DNA of 64,000 bases from Bradyrhizobium manausense (GTDB lineage: Bacteria; Pseudomonadota; Alphaproteobacteria; Rhizobiales; Xanthobacteraceae), in assembly GCF_018130615.1 (NCBI RefSeq), contig NZ_JAFCKB010000004.1:248001-312000 (forward strand). The letters are read 5' to 3'. The notes under the pieces were generated by a model. The model was not told the origin of the DNA and ran no database searches. It worked only from the letters and a program-made list of their open reading frames with translations. How positions within the stretch are numbered: the stretch's first letter is position 1; each line of letters opens with the position of its first letter. Positions 19,659 through 29,436 of the stretch are shown here, piece by piece. The position numbers and the translations under genes are program-made.

Positions 19659-20417
19659 ATGAGTGAAGCGAAAAAGATCGCATTGGTGACGGGCGCCGGC
19701 ACCGGAGTCGGGCGCGCCGCCGCACTGGCGCTGATGAACACCGGCTTCACCGTGGTGCTGGTCGGGCGCCGGATGGAGATGCTCGAGGAGACCGCAAAGC
19801 TCGGGCCCGCGGGCAAGAGCCTGTGCGTCACCGCCGACATGACCAAGCCGGACTCCATTGCGGCGCTGTTCGACAAGGTGAAGGCGACCTATGGCCGCCT
19901 CGACGTGCTGTTCAACAATGCCGGCATGGGCGCGCCCGCCGTCAACTTCGAGGACCTCAGCCTCGAGCAGTGGCAGGCGGTGGTGAACACCAACCTCACC
20001 GGCCCGTTCCTCTGCACCCAGCATGCCTTCCGTATCATGAAGGACCAGAGCCCGCGCGGCGGCCGCATCATCAACAACGGCTCGATCTCGGCACACGCGC
20101 CGCGGCCGTTCTCGGCGGCCTACACCTCGACCAAGCACGCCATCACGGGCCTGACCAAGGCTAGTAACCTCGACGGCCGCATGTACGACATCGCCGTGGG
20201 CCAGGTCGATATCGGCAATGCCGCCACCCCGATGACCGACCGCATGGTCAACGGCCCCGGCGTGCTGCAACCCGACGGCACCACCAAACACGAGCCGCGC
20301 ATGGATGCGAAGGCCGTCGGCGATGCCGTCGCCTACATGGCCGGCCTGCCGCTCGACGCCAACGTGCTGACCATGACGGTGATGGCCACCAAGATGCCGT
20401 TCGTGGGTCGGGGCTGA
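19659..20417 (+). CDS. SDR family oxidoreductase
   Basis: 252-residue short-chain dehydrogenase/reductase. The cofactor motif is [15 protein letters not shown] near residue 11 (TGxxxGxG), NNAG at [10 protein letters not shown] near 87, the catalytic Ser in [17 protein letters not shown] near 140, and the Y-x-x-x-K pair as [10 protein letters not shown] near 154-158. The R in VGRRMEM after beta-strand 2 suggests NADP preference. Expected to oxidise or reduce an alcohol/ketone in the cytoplasm; substrate unknown. It starts 24 bases after the Anbu stop and may be co-transcribed, though it is not part of the conserved Anbu cluster as far as I know. Confidence 0.93.
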   Translation: MSEAKKIALVTGAGTGVGRAAALALMNTGFTVVLVGRRMEMLEETAKLGPAGKSLCVTADMTKPDSIAALFDKVKATYGRLDVLFNNAGMGAPAVNFEDLSLEQWQAVVNTNLTGPFLCTQHAFRIMKDQSPRGGRIINNGSISAHAPRPFSAAYTSTKHAITGLTKASNLDGRMYDIAVGQVDIGNAATPMTDRMVNGPGVLQPDGTTKHEPRMDAKAVGDAVAYMAGLPLDANVLTMTVMATKMPFVGRG

Positions 20418-20490
20418 ACTCAAAACTGCGAAAACAACCCCATGCACAGTAGGCGTCGAGAGGCGCCTGCTGCTGCCGGGGTGCGGAGAC

Positions 20491-20557
20491 TCCCCCTCAC
20501 CCGGAATCCGCGCTACGCGCGCATTCCGACCTCTCCCCGCAAGCGGGGCGAGGTGAA
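20491..20557. repeat. Intergenic repeat, CCCCTCACCCGGAAT ... CTCTCCCCGCAAGCGGGGCGAGG type
   Basis: A short GC-rich element with internal hairpins GCGCTACGCGC and CCCCGCAAGCGGGG, lying between the convergent SDR and MFS genes. It is of a different sequence family from the GTCATTCCGGGG palindromes. The hairpin could end transcription from either side. Confidence 0.6.
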
Positions 20558-20565
20558 GAAGCCTC

Positions 20566-21804
20566 CTACTCCAGGCTCTCCACCTGGCGCAGGCTGGGGA
20601 ACAGCTTCATCCACAATAGCGCCACCGCAACCGTGCAGATGCCGCCGAGCACGGCGGCGGGCATGGCGCCGAACAGGGCGGCCGTCAGGCCGCTTTCGAA
20701 CTGGCCGAGCTGGTTCGAGGCGTTGATGAAGAGGAAGTTCACCGCGCCGACGCGGCCGCGCATCTCGTCGGGCGTCGAGAGCTGCACCAGCGAGAAGCGG
20801 ATCACGACGCTGATCGTGTCGGCTGCGCCGAGAACGGCGAGCGACAGCACCGACAGCCACATCCAGGACGACAGCGCGAACACGATCGTGGCGATTCCGA
20901 ACACGATCACCGCCTGGAACATGCGCAAACCCACATGACGCGTGATGGCGTGACGCGCCAGCACCATGGTCATCAGCAGTGCGCCGACCGCCGGCGCCGC
21001 GCGCAGCACGCCGAGCCCGACCGGGCCGGCCTGGAGGATGTCGCGGGCATAGATCGGCAATAGTGCGGTGACGCCGCCGAACAGCACCGCGAACAGGTCG
21101 AGCGAGATGGTGCCGAGGATCGCCGGATTGCTGCGGATGAAACGGACACCGGCAAAGATGTTGTCCGCGTCGTCCATGTCCTTGGCGACCGCCTGCGGGC
21201 GCGGCTGGATGAATCCGGTCAGGATCATCCCAAGAATCCAGAACAGCAGCATGACGGCATAGGCGAGATGTGGCGCGATCGCGTAGGCAAAGCCGCCGAG
21301 CGCAGGCCCGGTGATGGTCGCGACCTGGCCTGCGCCGCTCGCAACCGCTGTCGCGCGCTGCAGCGAGCCTTGCGGCGCGATCAGCGGCAGCAGCGCCGCG
21401 GTGGTCGGGCTCTCGAAGGCGCCGGCAATGCCGAGCACGAAGGTCGCCACGAAAATCTGCACCTCGCTGACCAGGCCGAGATAGGTGATGACGGCGAGAT
21501 AGAGCGCGGTCGCGGCTTCCACGAGCTGGCAGAGCTGGACCACGCGCTTGCGCTCGTAGCGGTCGGCGGCGTGGCCGGCGACGAAGACGAGCAGCGCGGT
21601 GGGCGCAAATTGCACCAGCCCGACCATGCCGAGGTCGAAGGCCGAGCCCGTGAGGTCGTAGATCTGCCAGCCAATCGCCACCGCCGCGATTTGGCTGGAG
21701 AAGCGCGACAGGCTGCGCGAAAGCAGGAAGAACAGGAAGGCGCGATGGCGGAGAAGCTCACCGGCGCTGGCCGGCGGACTGACGGATACTGGCTCTTCTG
21801 GCAT
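20566..21804 (-). CDS. MFS transporter (EntS/MFS_3-like)
   Basis: About 412 residues with 12 predicted membrane helices. The opening LLRHRAFLFFLLSRSLSRFSSQIAAVAIGWQIYDLTGSAFDLGMVGLVQF and the loop GHAADRYERKRVVQLCQ are typical of the EntS/tetracycline-efflux-like MFS_3 group, which mostly export small molecules. The ATG at 21804 keeps the conserved N-terminus; the frame is open to 21909 but that would overlap the divergently transcribed nucleoside transporter, and a GTG at 21819 is a reasonable alternative. Substrate unknown. Its start faces the transporter at 21960 across a short shared promoter region. Confidence 0.88.
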   Translation of the reverse strand: MPEEPVSVSPPASAGELLRHRAFLFFLLSRSLSRFSSQIAAVAIGWQIYDLTGSAFDLGMVGLVQFAPTALLVFVAGHAADRYERKRVVQLCQLVEAATALYLAVITYLGLVSEVQIFVATFVLGIAGAFESPTTAALLPLIAPQGSLQRATAVASGAGQVATITGPALGGFAYAIAPHLAYAVMLLFWILGMILTGFIQPRPQAVAKDMDDADNIFAGVRFIRSNPAILGTISLDLFAVLFGGVTALLPIYARDILQAGPVGLGVLRAAPAVGALLMTMVLARHAITRHVGLRMFQAVIVFGIATIVFALSSWMWLSVLSLAVLGAADTISVVIRFSLVQLSTPDEMRGRVGAVNFLFINASNQLGQFESGLTAALFGAMPAAVLGGICTVAVALLWMKLFPSLRQVESLE

Positions 21805-21959
21805 CGCCTGTTCGGTCACGCTCGGAAAATAGGCCCCTGTCGATCCGACCCGCGTGGCCGACGCAGGCGAGCTTGTCAACAGCACGGCCACCAGCAACAT
21901 TCTCGGCATTGCGTTTGCAACGCACGCGCGGCCATAATCATTGGGGGATTGGGGACATC

Positions 21960-23210
21960 ATGCTACGGCTGCAATCGACACTCGGCGTTTTCGCATTGCT
22001 GCTGATCGCCTTCGCGCTGGCGGAGAATCGCCGCGCAGTCTCGTTGCGCCAGGCGCTGGTCGGCCTCGTTGTCACCTTCGCCACTGCGATCGTGCTCCTG
22101 AAGGTGCCGATCGTGGCGCACGCTTTCGGCGCCATCAACGACGCGGTCGGCGCCATCTCGGCGGCCTCGCGCGCCGGCTCGTCCTTCGTGTTCGGCTATG
22201 TCGGCGGCGGCCCCCTGCCCTTCGACCTGAAGGCGCCGGGCGCGGATTTCATCCTGGCGTTCCAGGCGCTGCCGATCGTGCTGGTCATGAGCGTGCTGAC
22301 GACGCTGCTATTCTATTGGCGCGTGCTGCCGCCGATCGTGCGGGGCATGGCCTGGCTGCTCGAACGCACGCTCGGGGTCGGCGGCGCGGTCGGGCTCTCG
22401 ACCGCCGCCAACATCTTCCTCGGCATGGTCGAGGCACCGCTGTTCGTACGGCCGTACCTGACGCAGATGAGCCGCAGCGAATTGTTTCTGGTGATGACCG
22501 GCGGCATGGCCGGCATCGCCGGCACGGTGCTGGTGCTCTATGCGACGCTGCTGGCGCCCCTCATTCCTGACGCAGCCGCGCATTTCGTCATCGCCTCGGT
22601 GCTGGGCGCACCGGCCGCGATCCTCGTCAGCCTGATCATGATCCCTGAAACCTCCGACAAGCGCACCGGCGGCTCGCTGGAGGACCCCGAGATGGCAGTC
22701 TCCGGCACGATGGATGCGATCGTGAAAGGTACGAGCGCGGGCATCGAGCTGCTGATCAACATCGTCGCCATGCTCTTGGTGCTGGTGGCGCTGGTCTATC
22801 TCGTCAATGCGATCCTCGGCTTGCTGCCCAATTTCGGCGGCGCCGCGATCTCGCTGCAGCGCGTGCTCGGTCTCCTGATGGCGCCGGTGTGCTGGCTGAT
22901 GGGATTGCCCTGGGACCAGGCAGTGACCGCCGGCGGCCTGATGGGCACCAAGACCGTGCTCAACGAGCTGATCGCCTATGTCGACTTCTCGAAGCTCCCG
23001 CCCGATACGCTCGATCCGCGCTCGCGCCTCATCATGCTCTACGCGATGTGCGGCTTCGCCAATTTCGCCAGCCTCGGCATCATGATCGGCGGCTTAGGGG
23101 TGATGGCGCCGGAGCGGCGCGACGAGATCAATGCGCTGGGGCTGAAGTCGATCGTGTCGGGGACGCTGACGACGTGTCTGATGGGCGCGATCGTGGGGGT
23201 GTTGACGTAA
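21960..23210 (+). CDS. Concentrative nucleoside transporter (NupC/CNT family)
   Basis: 416-residue inner-membrane cation-coupled nucleoside importer. N-terminal helices (LGVFALLLIAFALAENRRAVSLRQAL), the gate domain, and the conserved core FLGMVEAPLFVRPYLTQMSRSELFLVMTGGMAGIAGTVL with the EAPL motif match the CNT family, and GGLMGTKTVLNELIAY plus a final GFANFASLGIMIGGLG repeat domain are present. The ATG at 21960 follows GGGGACATC; the longer open frame to 21873 overlaps the divergent MFS gene. It would bring in purine or pyrimidine nucleosides; no nucleoside enzyme is adjacent. Confidence 0.93.
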   Translation: MLRLQSTLGVFALLLIAFALAENRRAVSLRQALVGLVVTFATAIVLLKVPIVAHAFGAINDAVGAISAASRAGSSFVFGYVGGGPLPFDLKAPGADFILAFQALPIVLVMSVLTTLLFYWRVLPPIVRGMAWLLERTLGVGGAVGLSTAANIFLGMVEAPLFVRPYLTQMSRSELFLVMTGGMAGIAGTVLVLYATLLAPLIPDAAAHFVIASVLGAPAAILVSLIMIPETSDKRTGGSLEDPEMAVSGTMDAIVKGTSAGIELLINIVAMLLVLVALVYLVNAILGLLPNFGGAAISLQRVLGLLMAPVCWLMGLPWDQAVTAGGLMGTKTVLNELIAYVDFSKLPPDTLDPRSRLIMLYAMCGFANFASLGIMIGGLGVMAPERRDEINALGLKSIVSGTLTTCLMGAIVGVLT

Positions 23211-23222
23211 GCACTCTCTGCT

Positions 23223-23262
23223 CGTCGTTCCGCGGCGCGCGCAGCGCGAGCCCGGAAATGAC
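23223..23262. repeat. REP-type palindrome, short form
   Basis: One hairpin with ends CGTCGTTCCG and CCCGGAAATGAC, slightly degenerate relative to the other copies (a GCGG in place of GGGG and an extra A). It fills the space between the convergent transporter and rhomboid genes. Confidence 0.75.
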
Positions 23263-23266
23263 ACCG

Positions 23267-24478
23267 TCAGCCGCACAACTTCGTCTTGTCCAACATGCGG
23301 CGCACCTCGCCCAGCTTGGCGCGGCACGGTTCGACCGCCATGGCTTTCGCCTCGCTGGACCGTCCTCGCGCGAACAGCAACTGCGCCAGCACGGCCTGCG
23401 CCGCAGATCGCACCGGCCCGCCCGCGACATCCGACGCGGCAAGCGAGATGACGGTTTGCACTTCGGTCTCAGCGGAATTGAGGCTGTTTTGTTCAACGAA
23501 GAAGATCGCACGGAACAGATGGGCCCGCGGATCCCTGGGGTAACGCGTGACCAGATCGAGCGAACGGCTGGCCATCTCGCGCGTATTCGCCGGCATTTCC
23601 GACGCGCGGATAAACTGCCTGGCATCGGCCATGTAGGACCGATAATGCGCAGCGGCGAAGCCGGTGCAGATCAGAGATCCGGCGCAACCTGCGAGCAACG
23701 TCATGCTCGCGCTCCGCGGCAGGCTGTCATACGACCAGAAGACGAGCCACGGCATGAGGGCAAGCGCGCCGCCGGCCAGCGCACCACCCGCATGGGCAAA
23801 ATAATCGGTGTTGCCGGAGGCGCCAAAGGCAAGCGGCAGCAGTGCGGGAACACCGAAGAAGAGCGACGTCTTCAGTCGCGAGATGGTTAGATCGGCGTCC
23901 GCTTCGGGATCGAAGCTCGCGACAAACAGCGCGGCGATGAGCCCGGTGATGGCGCCTGACGCACCGACGCCTGGCACGCCATGGGCATTGCCCAGGAGCG
24001 AGCCCGCCTCGCCGACCAGCGCACTGGCAACAAAGATCAGCGAAAACCAGCCACGGCCGATCAGAGGCTCCAACCGGACTCCGACGATGAACAGCGCAAT
24101 GCAGTTGCCTATGAGGTGCCAATCGCTGCCATGCAGAAGCGGCGCAAGGCCGATCCGCCACCACTCTCCTCTTCCGACAACCAGATCGTAGCTGGTCGCG
24201 CCATAAGCGATCAGCGAGCGGACATCGAGGGAGCCGTCCCGCGCAATATCGATGGCCAGATTGCGTTGCAGCGCGAAGATCAGAAACAGACCGAAGATCA
24301 AGCCGATGGTGAGGAAAGGGATATCGGAGAGAAGCTTGTTGTCGCGAAAGAGCGAACCCTCACTGGACGCGGGCCCATCGTCGTCGCGCATGACAACGGG
24401 AGCGGCCGGCGCGACGGCCGGTTGAAACGAGGCTCTTGAGGTTGGCGCTACGACGCCGCGTCGGCCAAAAGTCGCCAT
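23267..24478 (-). CDS. Rhomboid family intramembrane serine protease
   Basis: 403 residues. After a proline/alanine-rich cytoplasmic N-terminus of about 50 residues come membrane helices from residue 53. The catalytic dyad is visible: S174 in GVGASGAITG and H229 in TDYFAHAGGALAG, with the helix-2 motif HGSDWHLIGNCIAL (H121, N125) that forms the oxyanion hole. Beyond residue 250 there is a long soluble-looking C-terminal region containing helical repeats rather than more membrane helices, longer than the minimal E. coli GlpG core. Function: cleavage of membrane proteins within the bilayer; substrate unknown. Confidence 0.92.
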   Translation of the reverse strand: MATFGRRGVVAPTSRASFQPAVAPAAPVVMRDDDGPASSEGSLFRDNKLLSDIPFLTIGLIFGLFLIFALQRNLAIDIARDGSLDVRSLIAYGATSYDLVVGRGEWWRIGLAPLLHGSDWHLIGNCIALFIVGVRLEPLIGRGWFSLIFVASALVGEAGSLLGNAHGVPGVGASGAITGLIAALFVASFDPEADADLTISRLKTSLFFGVPALLPLAFGASGNTDYFAHAGGALAGGALALMPWLVFWSYDSLPRSASMTLLAGCAGSLICTGFAAAHYRSYMADARQFIRASEMPANTREMASRSLDLVTRYPRDPRAHLFRAIFFVEQNSLNSAETEVQTVISLAASDVAGGPVRSAAQAVLAQLLFARGRSSEAKAMAVEPCRAKLGEVRRMLDKTKLCG

Positions 24479-24622
24479 GAAGGCATTCCCGCATGTTCAC
24501 AGCCTTGAGTTGACGCGAGGAATCTTTTCGACGGGTTAGCGGCCACCCTGCAGGCGGCGAAAACCATCTGACTGGTAGTTGCCCGGTTTCCCGGATCGAG
24601 CGCATTTTAGAGATTGCGGAAT

Positions 24623-24747
24623 GTCATTCCGGGGCGCGACGAAGTCGCGAGCCCGGAATCCATTTCGTCACACGTATTGCCGTTCGATAGATTCTCAGGT
24701 GCGCAATTGCGCACCGTAACTCGCGCTGCGCGCGTCCCGGAATGACG
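24623..24747. repeat. REP-type palindrome, composite form
   Basis: Outer arms GTCATTCCGGGGCG and GTCCCGGAATGACG enclose GCGACGAAGTCGC, a GGAATCCATTTCG stretch and the palindrome GGTGCGCAATTGCGCACC. It combines modules found separately in the copies at 10384-10488 and 17769-17889. It lies between the leftward rhomboid and cupin genes. Confidence 0.87.
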
Positions 24748-24752
24748 ACAAG

Positions 24753-25304
24753 CTACGCCTTCAATTCCACCGTCCGAAACTCCGCCGGCAGGATCACCTC
24801 CAGCAGTTCGACATCATCCGAATAATCCAAAATCATGTGCTTGATCTTGGGCGGCTGGGTCCAGGCGCTGCCTTGCTGCATCAAGGTCTCGCCCTGCCCG
24901 TCCATGTAGGTCTTCACCCAGCCCTTGAGCACGTAGACCATCTGGAAGTCGACGTCGTGGAAGTGCAGTTTTGAGACTTCGGCGGGATCGCAGGGGCCCT
25001 GCAGGCGGATCACATGGGCTTGCGCGAGGCCGCGACTGGCAGCGGCGATGCCGAGGTCGCGGTATTTGGCGTAAGCGCGCAGGCCGTCGGCCTTGAAGTC
25101 TTCCTCGCGGTGATGGCTGATGGCGATGCGCTGCTTGGGGCGCGCCGGCTTTTTTGCTGAGGTCTTTGCCGTTGTCGGGCGCGCCTTCGCCTTCACCGCC
25201 TTGCGTGCGGAGGATCGCGCGGCGGACTTGGCGCCGCTCCGCTTCTTCGCCGCGGTCTGGACCGCGCTACGCGATTTTGCTTTTTTGCTTGTTTTCTTGG
25301 CCAT
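24753..25304 (-). CDS. Cupin domain protein with a Lys/Ala-rich histone-H1-like N-terminal tail
   Basis: 183 residues in two parts. Residues 1-60 are a positively charged Lys/Ala/Ser/Arg tail (AKKTSKKAKSRSAVQTAAKK and similar repeats) like eukaryotic histone H1 tails or bacterial H1-like proteins. Residues about 60-183 form a cupin fold: KLHFHDVDFQMVYVLKGWVKTYMDGQG and the conserved histidine and glutamine positions, followed by a C-terminal beta strand. The tail probably binds nucleic acid or another polyanion; the cupin may bind a small ligand. No enzyme function can be assigned. A REP element lies directly downstream. Confidence 0.85.
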   Translation of the reverse strand: MAKKTSKKAKSRSAVQTAAKKRSGAKSAARSSARKAVKAKARPTTAKTSAKKPARPKQRIAISHHREEDFKADGLRAYAKYRDLGIAAASRGLAQAHVIRLQGPCDPAEVSKLHFHDVDFQMVYVLKGWVKTYMDGQGETLMQQGSAWTQPPKIKHMILDYSDDVELLEVILPAEFRTVELKA

Positions 25305-25353
25305 GAGCCGTCTCCCGATGTTGTTATGGGAGAGGCTAACACGGAAACAGATC

Positions 25354-25456
25354 TCGTAGGGTGGGCAAAGCCAAGCGTGCCCACCATTGCCAGATCCGAT
25401 CGCGAAGAGATCGTGGGCACGGCGCGCGAAGTGCGCGCGCCGTGCCCGTCCTACGA
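25354..25456. repeat. Intergenic repeat with GTAGGGTGGGCAAAG / GTGCCCGTCCTAC ends
   Basis: An imperfect palindromic element upstream of the cupin gene. Ends CGTAGGGTGGGCAAAG and CGTGCCCGTCCTACG face each other with inner GCGTGCCCACC and GGGCACGGCGCGCG hairpins. It is a third type of repeat in the window, and I recall such elements as common in bradyrhizobia, but I cannot confirm the copy number here. Confidence 0.6.
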
Positions 25457-25490
25457 GAGCGGCGCTCGCTACGAGAACCGGTGCTCTATC

Positions 25491-25778
25491 TCAATTCAAC
25501 CGGAACACACCGTCCACGGCGCGGAGTTCGGCCGGCTTGATGAGCTTCGAATGCGCCACCGTCACCGAATGCAGCGGACCGTCGAGCTTTTCCTGCCAGA
25601 ACGCCAGGAAGTCGGTAAGCGCGGGGAATTTCGGAAACATGTCGTAGTTCTGCCAGACATAGGTCTGAAGCAGCGAGGGATGATCCGGCATCCGGTAGAG
25701 AATTTGGGCGGTCGTCAGCCCGTAGCCCAGCATCTGTTTCCGGAAGTCCTCGGAAACGCCCCCAACCCGCAGTCCCAT
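25491..25778 (-). CDS. usg: Usg family protein
   Basis: 95-residue protein matching the alphaproteobacterial Usg family (DFRKQMLGYGLTTAQILYRMPDHP ... LQTYVWQNYD.FPKFP). In Caulobacter usg lies upstream of trpF, but no trp gene is next to it here, and its function is not known. The start at 25778 has a near-perfect ribosome binding site AAAGGAGG six bases upstream; the frame is open to 25844 but the extra residues do not fit the family. It is transcribed away from groESL, with 380 bases between the two starts that hold the groESL regulatory region. Confidence 0.88.
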   Translation of the reverse strand: MGLRVGGVSEDFRKQMLGYGLTTAQILYRMPDHPSLLQTYVWQNYDMFPKFPALTDFLAFWQEKLDGPLHSVTVAHSKLIKPAELRAVDGVFRLN

Positions 25779-26001
25779 GCCAACCTCCTTTGCAGGAGCG
25801 CATTCAGAGGGTGGCTTGGTCCGGTACGCTTCTTGACGAGCCACCCGGCGACGATGCGCTCACATGATAGAAATGTGACGCAAACTGACAACCCATCTCA
25901 AGCCCAAAAGTTTAACAAGCTGTTGAAATTCAATGCGTTAGCAGCAGTGCCGGCTCCGTGCTAATACGGTCCGGCCATTCGGTTAACGATGGTAAAGAGA
26001 T

Positions 26002-26028
26002 TTGGCACTTGGGCCTTCAGAGTGCCGA
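26002..26028 (+). promoter_or_regulatory. CIRCE-type operator upstream of groESL
   Basis: TTGGCACTT, nine bases, then GAGTGCCGA. The consensus for the HrcA-binding CIRCE element is TTAGCACTC-N9-GAGTGCTAA, so each arm matches 7 of 9 positions and the spacer is exactly nine. It lies 131 bases before the groES ATG. HrcA repression, relieved by heat, is the expected mode; HrcA itself is not in this window. Confidence 0.82.
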
Positions 26029-26158
26029 ATTTTCTGCTAGAAGCCCTTGCCCCCGCAAAATTCCTGTCCTATCTCAGCTCGGCCTGTGCTGGCACTCGCT
26101 GGCACAGATTGCTAACACGTTGAAATCATCAACTCGTGCAAATGCTTAGGAGAGCTGC

Positions 26159-28160
<2,002 letters not shown>

Positions 28161-28184
28161 GTCCAACCACCTCAAGAACTACGA

Positions 28185-28213
28185 AACCCCGGCAGCGATG
28201 CCGGGGTTTTTGT
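28185..28213 (+). terminator. Intrinsic terminator of groESL
   Basis: AAACCCCGGC, a six-base loop, GCCGGGGTTT, then a T tract TTTGTT. The ten-base stem and following U tract make this a convincing rho-independent terminator, just after the groEL stop. Confidence 0.95.
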
Positions 28214-28249
28214 TATTCAACGATGCACTCTATGGCAGTTTTCTTCTCT

Positions 28250-28273
28250 CGTCATTCCGGGGCGGCGCGGAGC
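28250..28273. repeat. REP half-palindrome (left side of the GIY-YIG remnant)
   Basis: CGTCATTCCGGGGCGGCGCG plus a few bases: the left arm of the GTCATTCCGGGG family without a nearby matching right arm. The GIY-YIG remnant begins directly at its inner end. Confidence 0.75.
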
Positions 28274-28449
28274 ACTTCAGTAAGAAATATTCCGTCGACA
28301 AACTGGTCTGGTACGAGATCTACGATGATCCGGTGACCGCCATCACCCGCGAGAGGGAACTCAAAAAATGGCGCCGCGATTGGAAGATCCGGCTCATTGA
28401 GAAGCAGAATCCGCAGTGGATCGATTTGTATCCACAAATCACGGTCTAA
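28270..28449 (+). pseudogene. GIY-YIG nuclease family protein, N-terminally truncated remnant
   Basis: About 60 codons matching the C-terminal half of small (about 95 residue) GIY-YIG nuclease family proteins: EHFSKKYSVDKLVWYEIYDD, AITRERELKKWRRDWKIRLI, EKQNPQWIDLYPQI. The N-terminal third, including the GIY-YIG motif and catalytic tyrosine/arginine, is missing and replaced by a REP arm. The open frame continues upstream to 28198, but those residues are REP and terminator sequence, not protein homology. It cannot be an active nuclease. There is no room for the missing part before the groEL terminator. Confidence 0.8.
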
Positions 28450-28464
28450 GCTTGCAGATCGATG

Positions 28465-28503
28465 CATTCCGGGCTCGGCGCTTCGCGCCGCCCCGGAATG
28501 ACG
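28465..28503. repeat. REP palindrome (right side of the GIY-YIG remnant)
   Basis: CATTCCGGG and CCCCGGAATGACGG arms enclose the hairpin GGCGCTTCGCGCC. It begins 15 bases after the stop of the GIY-YIG remnant, so the remnant is bracketed by REP sequence on both sides. Confidence 0.85.
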
Positions 28504-28536
28504 GCAGGACAGACCCGCCCGGGACCACGGGCGCCC

Positions 28537-29283
28537 TCACCCCACCTTCCCCATCCGGTCCGGGCGCAGACCGCCTCTGGAGTCGAGCGACCAGAAGATC
28601 CGCGTCACCTTGCCGACGAGATTGTCCATCGGGATGAAGCCCATCACAGACATGAAGCGGCTGTCGGTCGAGTTGTCGCGGTTGTCGCCCATCGCAAAGA
28701 AATGGCCTGGAGGTACGGTGTAGACTTCGGTGTTGTCGGCAAAGCCGTTGTCGACACAGTCATAGGTGATATAGCTCGCCCCATTCGGCATGGTCTCGCG
28801 CCAGCGCTTGGCCCTTGCACCGGCCTCGCCGCCGCAGGCGGCGCTCGCGGACACGTCCTTCAGCGCGACGCGCGTGACCGGCTTGTCGTTGAGGAAGAGC
28901 TGCCCCTGCCGCATCTGGATGCGATCGCCGGGCAGGCCCACGACGCGCTTGACGTAATCGGTCTTCGTGTCCCTCGGCGAGCGGAATATGACGACGTCGC
29001 CGTAGGCGGGATCGGCGGCGCGGAAACGGCCGGAGATGAATGACTGCGCAAAGGGAAAAGAATAGCGGCCGTAACCATAGGTGTATTTGGCAGCGAAGAC
29101 GTAGTCACCGACGACGAGCGTCGGCATCATCGAGCCGGACGGAATGTTGAACGGCTGAAACAGCACGTAGCGAAACAGGATCAGCGGCGACCACAGCACG
29201 GGGACCAGCAGGATCAGGATGACGATCGCTCTCCATTCGCTGGATTTGGCCCGCGGCCGGATGGTGCTCTCAAGAGTGGTCAT
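28537..29283 (-). CDS. lepB: Signal peptidase I
   Basis: 248-residue type I leader peptidase. One membrane helix lies near residues 18-37, followed by the periplasmic catalytic domain. The serine S51 in IPSGSMMPTL and lysine K112 in DYVKRVVGLPGD form the Ser-Lys dyad, and the family D box FAMGDNRDNSTDSR is seen near 200. It cleaves signal peptides from secreted preproteins at the outer face of the inner membrane. Bradyrhizobia often have more than one paralogue. No rnc or era gene is adjacent, unlike the usual lepB-rnc operon, so this is probably a secondary copy. Confidence 0.94.
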   Translation of the reverse strand: MTTLESTIRPRAKSSEWRAIVILILLVPVLWSPLILFRYVLFQPFNIPSGSMMPTLVVGDYVFAAKYTYGYGRYSFPFAQSFISGRFRAADPAYGDVVIFRSPRDTKTDYVKRVVGLPGDRIQMRQGQLFLNDKPVTRVALKDVSASAACGGEAGARAKRWRETMPNGASYITYDCVDNGFADNTEVYTVPPGHFFAMGDNRDNSTDSRFMSVMGFIPMDNLVGKVTRIFWSLDSRGGLRPDRMGKVG

Positions 29284-29436
29284 CGCCTGCCCCGCCGGAG
29301 ACTATCGCCGCCACAGGATTGCGCAACCTGTGGGCGCGCGCAATCCCGGACCTGCATGACTTGGTCGTCCGGTTGTCGGCCTACGTTCAACCTGTCTCCG
29401 CGGCGGCAGTCGCCGGATGCATCCCGTGCAAGTCGG

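Noticed and set aside
26085-26115. Second CIRCE before groES (GCTGGCACTCGCTGGCACAG)
   Set aside because: It has two direct GGCAC copies but no facing GAGTGC arm, so it is not an inverted CIRCE.
28198-28449. Intact small protein gene after groEL
   Set aside because: The first 24 codons are terminator and REP sequence; only the C-terminal part has GIY-YIG homology.
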